From positions 1 to 64,000 of the forward strand of contig JAVBSL010000003.1 of the NCBI GenBank assembly GCA_031556725.1: a DNA stretch of 64,000 nt, in the 5' to 3' direction. The translations under genes and the position numbers were made by a program. The notes beneath the pieces were generated by a model. It was not told the origin of the DNA. It did not search any database and was given only the letters and a program-made list of their open reading frames with translations. The DNA is from UBA935 sp031556725. GTDB taxonomy: Bacteria; Bacillota; Clostridia; Lachnospirales; Lachnospiraceae. This document shows, one piece after another, positions 16,026 to 24,896 of the stretch (its first letter is position 1; the number at the start of each line of letters is the position of its first letter).

Positions 16026-16367
16026 TTGCATGAATTAGGTGTGGTCATGGAAGTAGTCAGGGTAGTTGAGGACTATGCAAAGGAAAATGATGTGGAGAAA
16101 ATCCACACGGTTGTTTTGCAAATCGGCCAAATTTCTTCCATGATTCCAAAATACATCTATGACGTGTATCCGGCCGCTACTCACGGAACTCTGCTGGAAG
16201 ACAGTAAGCTGGATATTGAGATTCTTCCGGCCAATGCCAGATGCAGGGAGTGCGGGCAGGTTTTTAATGCGGTAGAAAACCGGGGGACTTGTCCAAAGTG
16301 CCAAGATACAGGGATGGAACTGTTAAGCGGCAGGGAATTCTATATTAAAGAAATTATATGCTATTAA
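16026..16367 (+). CDS. hypA: HypA nickel metallochaperone
   Basis: 113 residues. The start is TTG at 16026 behind AAAGGAGG: it places the invariant nickel-binding His at position 2 (MHELGVVMEV), which no other start does. The zinc site is complete: Cys73-x2-Cys76 and Cys89-x2-Cys92. HypA hands nickel to HypB/HypE-type partners during enzyme maturation. It is the last gene of the unit and is followed by a strong bidirectional terminator. A role beyond hydrogenase is implied by its neighbours but not demonstrated. Confidence 0.93.
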   Translation: MHELGVVMEVVRVVEDYAKENDVEKIHTVVLQIGQISSMIPKYIYDVYPAATHGTLLEDSKLDIEILPANARCRECGQVFNAVENRGTCPKCQDTGMELLSGREFYIKEIICY

Positions 16368-16399
16368 TAAAGTGACCGAGGAATCGGTCACTTTATTAA
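16364..16399. terminator. Bidirectional terminator between hypA and the lpl-type ABC operon
   Basis: A perfect 16-bp stem (TTAATAAAGTGACCGA with its complement) closes on a GGAA tetraloop, with T-rich flank on both strands. It serves the plus-strand hypA unit and the convergent minus-strand permease gene ending at 16418. Confidence 0.85.
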
Positions 16400-16417
16400 T
16401 ATTACTATTCGATTAAC

Positions 16418-17326
16418 TTACTCCTTAACTCCTCCGAGCATCAGACCATTTATGAAAAAGCGCTGCAAGAAAGGATAGACTATCAAAATCGGAATCGCTG
16501 TCACAACTGTAATTGCCGACCGTAATGACTGGGGAGTTACATTCGTGTTCGCGCCTGAAGCCGCTGCCGCATTAGCTCCGGAGGAATTGCTGCTTCCACT
16601 CATCAGTGAACTGGCAAGAAGCTTCTGTAATTCATATTGGAGCGTTGATAATTCCTGCTTGCTTGGATTATAAAGGAAAGTGGAAAACCAATCGTTCCAG
16701 CTGCCTACCGCAACGAAAAGGGTAATCGTTGCCAATGTGGGTAAACATAGCGGGGTAATGATTTGTGCGAAAATGCGGAATTCACCTGCTCCGTCAATCC
16801 GTGCCGACTCAACGAGGGAGTCGGGGAGGGCGCGGATGTATGTACGAATGACAATCAGATTAAAAGCGCTGATCATACCCGGTACCCAATAAACTGCAAA
16901 TGTATTCAGCAGGTGCAAATCCTTCATCAGCATGTAGTTGGGAATCATTCCCGCATTGAAATACATCGTCAGTACAAAAATAACCGTTACAGGTTTATTG
17001 AAAATATACTCCTGCCGGCTCAATACATAGGCAAGCATTGCGGTAAAGAACAAGTTCGTTATTACCGTAATAATCGTTTTGATGACACTTATAAAAAATG
17101 CGTCATAGATTGTACCCATACTTAAAACGACAGCATAGTTCCGCAACGAGAACTGACGCGGCCACAGGGTAATACCACCGCGTACCGTATCCATTGGATC
17201 ATTAAAAGAAACCGCCACAATATTTATCATGGGATAAAGCATAATCAATGCAAGCAAAAGCAAAAATGCTGTATTCAATGTGGTGAAGATAACTTTTTCA
17301 GTATTTATTTTTTTTCTCTTTATCAT
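16418..17326 (-). CDS. CUT1 ABC transporter permease (LplC/YtcP type)
   Basis: 302 residues with six membrane helices and the EAA-loop (ESARIDGAGEFRIF) that contacts the ATPase. A Ser/Asn/Ala-rich insert (about 243-265, SSNSSGANAAAASGA) lies in a loop before the last helix. The end GLMLGGVKE is typical of LplC-type permeases for oligosaccharides. It is the third gene of the minus-strand operon, 11 bp after the LplB-type permease. No ATPase gene is nearby, so a shared MsmX-like ATPase is likely. Confidence 0.88.
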   Translation of the reverse strand: MIKRKKINTEKVIFTTLNTAFLLLLALIMLYPMINIVAVSFNDPMDTVRGGITLWPRQFSLRNYAVVLSMGTIYDAFFISVIKTIITVITNLFFTAMLAYVLSRQEYIFNKPVTVIFVLTMYFNAGMIPNYMLMKDLHLLNTFAVYWVPGMISAFNLIVIRTYIRALPDSLVESARIDGAGEFRIFAQIITPLCLPTLATITLFVAVGSWNDWFSTFLYNPSKQELSTLQYELQKLLASSLMSGSSNSSGANAAAASGANTNVTPQSLRSAITVVTAIPILIVYPFLQRFFINGLMLGGVKE

Positions 17327-17337
17327 AAAGTCACCCC

Positions 17338-18294
17338 CTAGATTAATTTATCCGAGCCTAAACGCCCGGCCAACCAATTGGCAAAGAATACAAATACTAT
17401 GCTCACACCTGTTTTCAGAATTCCCGCAACGGTAGCTAAACTATAATTATGGAGCTGTAGACCGTATTTGAGAACAAAGATATCAATCGTCTGCGCTGTC
17501 GAGGCTGTTACGGTACCGCCGAGGAAATATTGAATCTCGAAACCGGCTTCCAGTAACTGTCCGGTTGACATAATCAGCAGAATCATAATAGTCGGTTTAA
17601 TGCAAGGTAATGTAATATGCGCCATTTTTTGATAACGATTGGCACCATCAATTTCAGCCGCCTCATATAATGACGGGTCAATTGCAGTCATTGCTGCCAG
17701 ATATATAATGGTATTCCATCCCAGTTCCTTCCAGAGATGGCCGCCGGCAACAATACCCCAGAAATACTCCGGCTTCTGCAAAAAAGCGATGGGCTCACTA
17801 ATCAGATGCAAATTCATCAGAGCACTGTTAATAAAGCCGCCTGATGAAGGCATTGCCAACGCAGTGGAGATCATACCGGTGGCAATGATCCAGCTGAGAA
17901 AGTGGGGCAGATAAAAAATATTCTGGACAATACGTTTAAAGCCGCGGCTTCGAACTTCATTGATTAACAGGGACAGTCCGATAGCACAGAAATAACCCAG
18001 TACCAATGTCAGAATACTCTGCCCAAATGTATTACGAACAGATTGTAAAAATACTTCTCCGTAAAGATCGTTTTTATTTAAAAGCTTTGCAAAATGTTCA
18101 AACCCAACCCATTCCTGATCCCACATACTGCGGATGCTTGGCTTAAATTTTTGAAAAGCCATCGACCATCCGGTAATGGGCACGTAGGAAAAGAGGATTT
18201 TGTATAGAACCAGAGGTATGCTCATCAAGATAAGTTCGCGCTGGAGCCATACCTTACGCCACGTGATTTTTTTCTTTGCTTCAAGTTTATTCAT
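17338..18294 (-). CDS. CUT1 ABC transporter permease (LplB type)
   Basis: 318 residues with six membrane helices and the EAA-loop YEAAEIDGANRYQKM. The N-terminal LILMSIPLVLYKILFSYVPI and the segment GWSMAFQKFKPS are characteristic of LplB permeases. It lies between the binding-protein gene and the second permease, and it is separated from the former by the hairpin at 18334-18363. Confidence 0.88.
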   Translation of the reverse strand: MNKLEAKKKITWRKVWLQRELILMSIPLVLYKILFSYVPITGWSMAFQKFKPSIRSMWDQEWVGFEHFAKLLNKNDLYGEVFLQSVRNTFGQSILTLVLGYFCAIGLSLLINEVRSRGFKRIVQNIFYLPHFLSWIIATGMISTALAMPSSGGFINSALMNLHLISEPIAFLQKPEYFWGIVAGGHLWKELGWNTIIYLAAMTAIDPSLYEAAEIDGANRYQKMAHITLPCIKPTIMILLIMSTGQLLEAGFEIQYFLGGTVTASTAQTIDIFVLKYGLQLHNYSLATVAGILKTGVSIVFVFFANWLAGRLGSDKLI

Positions 18295-18333
18295 AGGTTT
18301 CCCCCATAAAAGATAGATTTTAAATCAAGAATA

Positions 18334-18363
18334 CAGGGGGGGCAGCAAAGCTGCTTCCCCCTG
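18334..18363 (-). terminator. GC-rich hairpin between binding-protein and permease genes
   Basis: CAGGGGG...GCAGC folds with GCTGC...CCCCCTG around an AAA loop (about 13 pairs, one bulge). With no T-tract it is better read as an mRNA-stabilising or attenuating structure that keeps the binding protein in excess over the permeases. Confidence 0.55.
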
Positions 18364-18381
18364 CATAAGTATCAGTAAATA

Positions 18382-20145
18382 TTATTGATTCATGGCAATT
18401 CGTTCTTGAATGCCTTTGTTGATACAATCCAAATAAGTCTTTACATCAACCTTGTCAATCTGGGTGCAATAATCTTTCCAGACATTATCAAAATCGTCGG
18501 CTGAAGCCATAATAGCCTTAGGTAAGTATTGCATTGACAATTGCTGCAGCTGCTTATCTGCCACATTGGCATCATCGGTCAGCTCAATATTCCAGCAAGG
18601 GTAATATAACGGATTGTCAGGTGCCTGATTAATAAACTCTAACCATGTCTGTTTGTTATAAGCCTTCAGGAAATTCTTGTCATAATCTACAAGAGCTTCA
18701 TAAAACTCTTGTTTAGAGCCGCCTGCGTCGTGGGGATTTCCATCAGGATAGGTACCCTGGCGTTTTGGTAACTGGTCACGGAAAGCTCTAAGTGTATTGC
18801 TTGCTCTCCAAATCAAATCTTCCTGATCCCTGCGCATTTCCTCGGTACGATAGAATAAGCCGTCATCTCCAACGAGATAATCTTCACCCTCAATACCCCA
18901 GAACAGAATTTTCTGCCATTCTTCGCTCATCATAATTTCCAAAAATCCGAGAACAACTTCGGGTTCTTTACAGGATACAGAAACACCATATCCCTGCTGA
19001 ACATTCATAACCGGTCTGTCAGCATACCAGGGCTTTGCACCATCGAAGGTAGGCATAACAGCTACATAAGTACGCTCATACATCTTGGCAGCAACCAGAG
19101 CATCCTGTCCCTGACCGAAAGCCCAACGCTGGTCATGCATACCAAGTACAGCACCGCTGGCAATTTTTGCATAATACTGGTCATTAGTAGTGGTGAATGA
19201 CTCGCGGTCAACCAAACCTTTTTTATCCACTTCATTGAGATATTTAAACCATCTGTAAGCATAATCGGAATTAGCATAAATATTTGCAATATCGTTACTA
19301 TCAACGATAACACCGCCGTTATTCGGGCTGCCTGCAAGCAGGGCGGGTGGATTGGTCAGAGCCCATTCACGTCCGGTTGCACAACCGATAGAAAAGCCGA
19401 TTGTAGGCACACCATTGATTTCAGGATATTTAGCTGCATAGTTCTCAATCAGTTCAAAATATTTCTCAATGGTCATATTGCTAAGATCGGGATATCCTGC
19501 ATCTTCAAGTACGGCCTTCTGAATCCAGAAACCGGGTCCCCAGTGTTCGCCGCCGGTGATTTCACCGTACCAACGGTTGTAATTCGGGAAAATATACAGA
19601 CCATCTTCAGTTTCTCCGCCTTTATAGCTTAAGTAACCCATATAAGGAGCAACATGCTCTGCAAGCAACGGATAATCACCGCTGGCAAGATAGTCATCCA
19701 GTTTTAAGAGTGCTTCGCCGGTTACCATGCCGGCACGCTGATCGGTTGATCCGATGAGGTCGGGATAATCACCACCGGCTAACATCGTACCGATACGCAT
19801 ATCCTGGTTGTCAGTAATAGTCAGTTCATATTCAATCGTAACACCCAGCTTATCTTTTAACAGTTTAGTGATTTTGTTGTCTTCTGCCGGCATAGTTTCG
19901 TTGGTGACAATCCACGCGGTGATGGTTCTTGGATTATCAGGTGAAAAAACGACGCCATTAGGTGCTACAACGCCATTTACCGGAACATCTTCCGCCTGGC
20001 CTGCGTCTGCCTTAGTCTCGGTTGTCTTAGTTTCGGCAGCCGGTGTCTGGGTTGCCGCTGTCTCTGCTTTTCCCCCACATGCTGCTAAAAGACTGACAGA
20101 CATGGCTGAGGCTAACAGAAGAGCAATGAGTTTCTTCATTTTCAT
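18382..20145 (-). CDS. Extracellular solute-binding lipoprotein (LplA/LipO type)
   Basis: 587 residues from ATG 20145, chosen for the GGGAGG box 11 nt upstream and for the signal peptide directly after it. The lipobox is LLAAC (Cys23), followed by a Thr/Glu/Ala linker to about residue 55. The rest is a large family-1-type binding protein with many aromatic residues (NRWYGEITGGEHWGPGFW), typical for LplA proteins that bind complex oligosaccharides. It is first in the operon and divergent from an AraC regulator. No glycosidase is present, so the substrate is unknown. Confidence 0.87.
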   Translation of the reverse strand: MKMKKLIALLLASAMSVSLLAACGGKAETAATQTPAAETKTTETKADAGQAEDVPVNGVVAPNGVVFSPDNPRTITAWIVTNETMPAEDNKITKLLKDKLGVTIEYELTITDNQDMRIGTMLAGGDYPDLIGSTDQRAGMVTGEALLKLDDYLASGDYPLLAEHVAPYMGYLSYKGGETEDGLYIFPNYNRWYGEITGGEHWGPGFWIQKAVLEDAGYPDLSNMTIEKYFELIENYAAKYPEINGVPTIGFSIGCATGREWALTNPPALLAGSPNNGGVIVDSNDIANIYANSDYAYRWFKYLNEVDKKGLVDRESFTTTNDQYYAKIASGAVLGMHDQRWAFGQGQDALVAAKMYERTYVAVMPTFDGAKPWYADRPVMNVQQGYGVSVSCKEPEVVLGFLEIMMSEEWQKILFWGIEGEDYLVGDDGLFYRTEEMRRDQEDLIWRASNTLRAFRDQLPKRQGTYPDGNPHDAGGSKQEFYEALVDYDKNFLKAYNKQTWLEFINQAPDNPLYYPCWNIELTDDANVADKQLQQLSMQYLPKAIMASADDFDNVWKDYCTQIDKVDVKTYLDCINKGIQERIAMNQ

Positions 20146-20400
20146 AGTTATAATTACCTCCCTTATCAATTAAGAATTATTAGTGATGTCTATATAGTAT
20201 CATTTGTGCACAAAAGGAGAAACCCGACAAACTATAGAAGCCACCCCAATAAACTATAGTTGCACAGTTCTTTTTGCCTTTTTTCGGTTTTTTTATACAC
20301 CATGCACAAAACAATAGAGGCTGACAAAGCAAATTTCTTTTATTGAAAGGACTTTATAAATACAGTATGATGAACTTAAAAGATTAGAGGAGGAAGCGGT
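20146..20400. promoter_or_regulatory. Divergent control region of lpl-type operon and AraC gene
   Basis: It contains the perfect palindrome TTTGTGCACAAA (20203-20214), two copies of AAACTATAG about 22 bp apart (20229-20237 and 20251-20259), and further TGCACA-type repeats at about 20261 and 20303. Direct repeats of this type fit AraC-family binding. The plus-strand ribosome binding site AGAGGAGGAAG serves the AraC gene. Confidence 0.5.
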
Positions 20401-21288
20401 ATGCCATATGAAAGCATTGCCCTGCAGCAGAGTATTAATATAGAAAATATCTTTTCAGTACATTACTTTGAATATATGAGTGATTTTTCTTTTCCCGGAG
20501 AAACTCATGATTTCTGGGAATTTCTTTGCGTGGATAAAGGCACTGTCAATGTAATCGCCGGGAAGACCGCCCATACCCTTAATAAAGGTGACATTATCTT
20601 TCATAAACCAAATGAATTTCATGCGGTCAAAGCCAATGGCATAGTTGCCCCTAATCTTGTGGTGATTTCCTTTCAGTGCAATTCACCGGCGATGTCTTTT
20701 TTTGAGGATAAAATATTATCATACGGGACTGCCGAAAGAGAATTGCTGGGGAAGATCATCAGGGAATCCCGGACTGCCTTTTCGAGCCGTCTGGATGATC
20801 CCAATTGTGAGAAACTGGTTCGGGCCGCAAATGTTCCTTTTGCCACGGAACAACTGATCGGAATATATCTGCAGCAACTGCTGATCAGTCTGCAGCGCAA
20901 TGTTTCTTCATCAACCTCAGCGCAGTTACCCAAAACAACCAGACAAAAAAATGAGGATGAATTATTCAGGCGGATCGTGGTTTATATGGAGGATCACATT
21001 GATACTTCGATTACCCTTGAACAAGTCTGCCGGGATAATCTGGTGAGCCGCTCCTTTCTTCAGAAGCTGTTTCATGAATATGCGGGATGCGGGGTCATTG
21101 ATTATTTTTCAAATCTGAAGATCAATACCGCCAAACAACTGATTCGTGAACAGCATCTGAATTTTACTCAGATAGCCTATACCCTGGGGTACAATTCCAT
21201 ACACTATTTTTCCCGGAAATTTAAACAGGTCACCGGCATGACGCCTTCCGAATATGCATCTTCCATTAAACTTCTGGCGGATTTTTAA
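20401..21288 (+). CDS. AraC-family regulator with cupin sensor domain
   Basis: 295 residues. The N-terminal cupin (about 15-110: HDFWEFLCVDKGTVNV, then GDIIFHKPNEFHAV) binds an effector. The C-terminal double HTH (about 185-290) includes SRSFLQKLFHEYAGCG and ends in the GYNSIHYFSRKFKQVTGMTP signature. It is divergent from the LplA-type lipoprotein gene and likely activates that operon. Its 3' end overlaps the convergent AraC gene by 23 bp. Confidence 0.87.
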   Translation: MPYESIALQQSINIENIFSVHYFEYMSDFSFPGETHDFWEFLCVDKGTVNVIAGKTAHTLNKGDIIFHKPNEFHAVKANGIVAPNLVVISFQCNSPAMSFFEDKILSYGTAERELLGKIIRESRTAFSSRLDDPNCEKLVRAANVPFATEQLIGIYLQQLLISLQRNVSSSTSAQLPKTTRQKNEDELFRRIVVYMEDHIDTSITLEQVCRDNLVSRSFLQKLFHEYAGCGVIDYFSNLKINTAKQLIREQHLNFTQIAYTLGYNSIHYFSRKFKQVTGMTPSEYASSIKLLADF

Positions 21289-22135
21289 CCTTCAATTCAG
21301 CCTTAACATTTTGCTGCATCAGTTTCCTGTATTTGGCAGGACTGATACCGGTGGATTTTTTGAATGCCTTAGTAAAATAACTTTGTGAGGAAAACCCTGA
21401 TATCTGTGCAACCATTGAGATGCGGAGATCAGTGTCATGTAAATGTTCCTTTCCGCACTGGATACGCTGCTCAAGCAAATAGTTGAACAGAGATATGCCA
21501 AATTCTTCCGTAAATTTATGGGACAGGTAAAACTTATTTAAATGTGACAATTTCGCCAGCAGGTCGAGGGTAATATTTTCATTTAAGTGAGCGTCAATAT
21601 AACGCTTGACAATACTGCATTCACTGGAAATATTCTTAGGTGGTGCAAGGGCAAGGTTGTAATCCGAGCTTCGCATCAGATGGATCAGCATTACATTCAG
21701 CACGCTCTGGCATACTTTTTCGTAATGAGGATTCTTTTCCCGCATTTCTGTTTCGATCTGTCTCAGCATAAAGTATAGATTGTGGTATGCATTACTGTCA
21801 GAAAAAACCCCATAGCTTTGTTGATTTTCCGAAAATAAAAAACTTAAGCTTTCGATTCCCACCACCAGATATTCCAGCGGATTTTTCCTCGACGAAATCT
21901 CGGTGTGCATGACATGAGGATTGACGATCACCAAATGACCGTTTGTCACCGGAAAAGAGTTGCCTTCCACATGAAAGAAACCTTCACCGTTCACGACATA
22001 AAATAATTCGGAAAAATAGTGAGAATGGGGAAAGCTTTTCCAGTCCATTCCGTAAGCGGATTTGGTAATATAGAGCAATTTGCCGGTATTTAAATTTTGT
22101 TCATCACTATTTATAGCGTATTTTATATATCCCAT
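21266..22135 (-). CDS. AraC-family regulator with cupin sensor domain
   Basis: 289 residues. Cupin region about 20-95 (SHYFSELFYVVNGEGFF, then NPHVMHTEI) and C-terminal double HTH at about 180-280 (LSHLNKFYLSHKFTEEFG; GFSSQSYFTKAFKKSTGISP). It is divergent from the second binding-protein gene at 22497 and is the likely regulator of the GH112 operon. It converges on, and overlaps by 23 bp, the other AraC gene, so the two sugar loci abut tail to tail. Confidence 0.87.
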   Translation of the reverse strand: MGYIKYAINSDEQNLNTGKLLYITKSAYGMDWKSFPHSHYFSELFYVVNGEGFFHVEGNSFPVTNGHLVIVNPHVMHTEISSRKNPLEYLVVGIESLSFLFSENQQSYGVFSDSNAYHNLYFMLRQIETEMREKNPHYEKVCQSVLNVMLIHLMRSSDYNLALAPPKNISSECSIVKRYIDAHLNENITLDLLAKLSHLNKFYLSHKFTEEFGISLFNYLLEQRIQCGKEHLHDTDLRISMVAQISGFSSQSYFTKAFKKSTGISPAKYRKLMQQNVKAELKVKNPPEV

Positions 22136-22496
22136 GTCTGACTCCTGTCTGATAGCATTATGATTCTCATCAATTGCTCATAATATCGCAATATCTTTCA
22201 AACAAAAAATAATTTATTTTGTATCCGAATATTGTAAAAAAAATAAATTTTATTATATTAATTCAAGAAATGAATATTCTATTTATACAAATACGAGAAT
22301 ACATGCATGAAAAATGAATAATATTTATAAAAAAGTACATATTTAATTTTATATAAATTGAAGTAAAAAAGCAATATATTTAAAAAAAATAACAATATGC
22401 AAGTATATTTTAAGCAACAGACATATTATTATAATTTTATAACCGGTATGTAAGTAATATAGACATGTCAGATACAAAACAAACAGGAGGAGTATT
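22136..22496. promoter_or_regulatory. AT-rich divergent promoter region of the GH112 operon
   Basis: 361 bp, strongly AT-rich, with no gene. It should hold promoters for the minus-strand AraC gene and the plus-strand sugar operon. Near 22218-22300 there are imperfect inverted repeats built on TTGTATCCGAATATT and ATACGAGAAT. I could not assign a single operator. AACAGGAGGAG at about 22484-22494 is the binding-protein ribosome binding site. Confidence 0.5.
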
Positions 22497-23912
22497 ATGT
22501 ATAAGAAATTAGTTAGTATTACTGTAGCATTGTCATTTACTGCGGGTCTGCTGCTATCCGGCTGCGGCACCCCGGCGGAACCGGCAGCGGATGCCGCCGA
22601 AACAACAGAAACAACAGAAAATGCAGCAGCCGAACCGGCCGCGGAAGAAAGTGAACCGGCTGCAGAAAACGAAACAGCAGCAACCGGAACGCTGAAGATA
22701 GCAACTTTGGATGCAGCATACGGAGCAGATATCTGGAACGATGTCATTGCCGATTTCGAAGCCAAAAACCCTGGCATTACGGTGGAAATGGTCTGTGATA
22801 AAAAGCTTGAGGATGTAATTGGGCCAAGCATGAAAGCCGGTGATTATCCGGATGTCATCCATCTGGCAACCGGACGTGAATCCGGGCTTACCGAAACCTT
22901 CATCAAGGATAATGCCCTTGAAGACTTGACAGACGTGCTTGATATGACTGTTCCCGGCGAAAGTGTGACAGTGAAAGATAAGATTATCCCCGGTTTTCTG
23001 GATACGACATTTACCAATCCTTATTCCGACGGAAAAACCTATCTTGCCCCGACTTCTTACTCGCCTTGCGGATTGTTCTATAATGCCGGGATCTTTGCGG
23101 AAAAAGGCTGGGAACTTCCGACTACCTGGGATGAAATGTGGGCACTGGGAGATAAAGCAAAAGCAGAAGGCATCGCCCTGTTTGCTTACCCTACAACCGG
23201 ATACTATGATGCATTTTTCTATGCTTTGATGTATGAAGCAGGGGGTCCTGAATTTTTTGAAAAGGCAACTCATTATGAAGATGGCATTTGGGATACACCT
23301 GAAGCAAAAACAGCTTTTGATATTGTTACAAAGCTTGCGGAGTATACCGAAAAATCGGTTCCGTCCAATGCCAATGACGATACTTATTTAAAGAACCAGC
23401 AGTTGATCCTTGACAACAAAGCTTTGTTCATGCCAAACGGTACGTGGGTTGTGGGAGAAATGGTGGATGCTCCCAGAGCTGACGGTTTTGAATGGGGATT
23501 CATGGCATTGCCGGCAATTACCGCCGGTGGAGACCGTTACAGCTATGCATGGTTTGAACAGGCTTGGATTCCGGCAGCAGCTGAGAACAAGGATCTGGCA
23601 AAAAAATGGCTTGCATACCTTTACAGTGATGAAGCAGTTGCTATCATGAATAAATATGGAGCCGTTCAGTCAATCGTCGGAGCAAGTGACAGCCTGGAAG
23701 GTGATATGAAACTTTTCTACAGTATCTTTGATGATGGTGCAAAAGTTGCCCTGGGCGGATTTGCCACCACCGATCCTGTTGAAGGGGTAACACCCAGAAC
23801 CGCATGGTTCGATCCGGTTAACAGTCTGGTGTCCGGAGATAAGACACAACAGCAGTGGATTGACGGAATTAAAGAGGCCAGCGGAAAACTCAAGGCAGCC
23901 TTAAAGCAGTAA
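22497..23912 (+). CDS. Sugar-binding lipoprotein of ABC transporter (family 1)
   Basis: 471 residues. Signal peptide with lipobox LLLSGC (Cys23), then an Ala/Glu/Thr-rich spacer (about 25-64), then a family-1 solute-binding domain (LKIATLDAAYGADIWNDVI; YPDVIHLATGRES; GLFYNAGIFAEKGWELP). Tyr/Trp-rich patches suit carbohydrate stacking. The closest role by context is binding of galacto-N-biose/lacto-N-biose or related N-glycan disaccharides for the downstream phosphorylase (inference). First gene of the operon, followed by a hairpin before the permeases. Confidence 0.88.
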   Translation: MYKKLVSITVALSFTAGLLLSGCGTPAEPAADAAETTETTENAAAEPAAEESEPAAENETAATGTLKIATLDAAYGADIWNDVIADFEAKNPGITVEMVCDKKLEDVIGPSMKAGDYPDVIHLATGRESGLTETFIKDNALEDLTDVLDMTVPGESVTVKDKIIPGFLDTTFTNPYSDGKTYLAPTSYSPCGLFYNAGIFAEKGWELPTTWDEMWALGDKAKAEGIALFAYPTTGYYDAFFYALMYEAGGPEFFEKATHYEDGIWDTPEAKTAFDIVTKLAEYTEKSVPSNANDDTYLKNQQLILDNKALFMPNGTWVVGEMVDAPRADGFEWGFMALPAITAGGDRYSYAWFEQAWIPAAAENKDLAKKWLAYLYSDEAVAIMNKYGAVQSIVGASDSLEGDMKLFYSIFDDGAKVALGGFATTDPVEGVTPRTAWFDPVNSLVSGDKTQQQWIDGIKEASGKLKAALKQ

Positions 23913-23937
23913 AGTATAATAATGTGTATTTAAAGCG

Positions 23938-23961
23938 GCGGCAGGCGGTTTGGCCTGCCGC
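23938..23961 (+). terminator. Intra-operon hairpin after sugar-binding protein gene
   Basis: GCGGCAGGC and GCCTGCCGC form a 9-bp GC-rich stem around GGTTTG, followed by TGTTT. It lies 26 bp after the binding-protein stop and before the permeases. This is a partial terminator or 3'-stabilising element that would give more binding protein than permease. Confidence 0.65.
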
Positions 23962-23988
23962 TGTTTATCAGAAAGGAGGTTTGGAGGA

Positions 23989-24882
23989 TTGAATAAAAAT
24001 AAAGGACGCGGACGCTTTATCTTTTTATGCCTTACCCCTGCCGTGATATTGTTTTTGGTTTTCATGGTTTATCCCACAATCAGCGTTTTCCGGATGTCCA
24101 TGTACAAATGGGGAGGATACTCACCCAATAAAACCTTTGTGGGATTAAATAATTTTAAGATCCTGATGAGTGATGCGAATTTTTTGCGCTCTTTGCAAAA
24201 TACCATCCTGCTGATTGTTATGGTGACGATTTTTACAATCAGTATGGCACTGTTGTTTGCCGGAATCCTGACCCGGGAAAAGATTCGTGCCAAAGGCCTG
24301 TTCAGGGTTATTTTCTATATTCCCAATATTTTGTCAATTGTGGTTATTGCAGCCATTTTTGCCGCTGTATATGATCCGGCCAGAGGACTTTTAAATACTT
24401 TTTTGGGAATTTTTCGTTCCGCCGGGGAAGAGCCAATATACTGGCTGGGAGATCAGAAAATTGTCATTTATTCCATTGTCATTGCCATGATCTGGCAGGC
24501 CATCGGTTACTATATGGTAATGTATATGGCCAGTATGGCGTCGGTGCCGGAAAGCTTATATGAAAGTGCCGATCTGGAAGGTGCCGGTCATGTAACCCAG
24601 TTTTTTACCATTACGATTCCGCTGATATGGACCAATATCCGAACTACCTTGACCTTTTTTATCATCAGTACCATCAATCTTTCCTTTATGATTGTTAAGG
24701 CCATGACAAACGGAAATCCTGACGGGGCGACGGAGGTATTCCTAAGTTATATGTACAAACAGGCATATACCAACTCAAGTTATGGATATGGTATGGCAAT
24801 CGGTGTGGTGGTGTTTATTTTTTCCTTTGTGCTTTCTGCGGTGGTTAATGGGATAACCAGGCGTGAGCATTTGGAATTTTAG
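23989..24882 (+). CDS. CUT1 sugar ABC permease, first subunit
   Basis: 297 residues. TTG at 23989 is preferred: AAAGGAGG lies 8-9 nt upstream, whereas earlier codons in this frame would fall inside the hairpin. Six helices, with the EAA-loop YESADLEGAGHVTQF. The N-terminal LCLTPAVILFLVFMVYPTIS and SMYKWGG are typical of MalF/UgpA-like subunits. It pairs with the next gene. Confidence 0.87.
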   Translation: MNKNKGRGRFIFLCLTPAVILFLVFMVYPTISVFRMSMYKWGGYSPNKTFVGLNNFKILMSDANFLRSLQNTILLIVMVTIFTISMALLFAGILTREKIRAKGLFRVIFYIPNILSIVVIAAIFAAVYDPARGLLNTFLGIFRSAGEEPIYWLGDQKIVIYSIVIAMIWQAIGYYMVMYMASMASVPESLYESADLEGAGHVTQFFTITIPLIWTNIRTTLTFFIISTINLSFMIVKAMTNGNPDGATEVFLSYMYKQAYTNSSYGYGMAIGVVVFIFSFVLSAVVNGITRREHLEF

Positions 24883-24896
24883 CGGGAGGCGGATTA

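Noticed and set aside
22554..23273. Minus-strand ORF of 239 codons opposite the sugar-binding protein
   Set aside because: It is the complement of the binding-protein gene, with a composition full of Cys and Phe as expected for an antisense frame.
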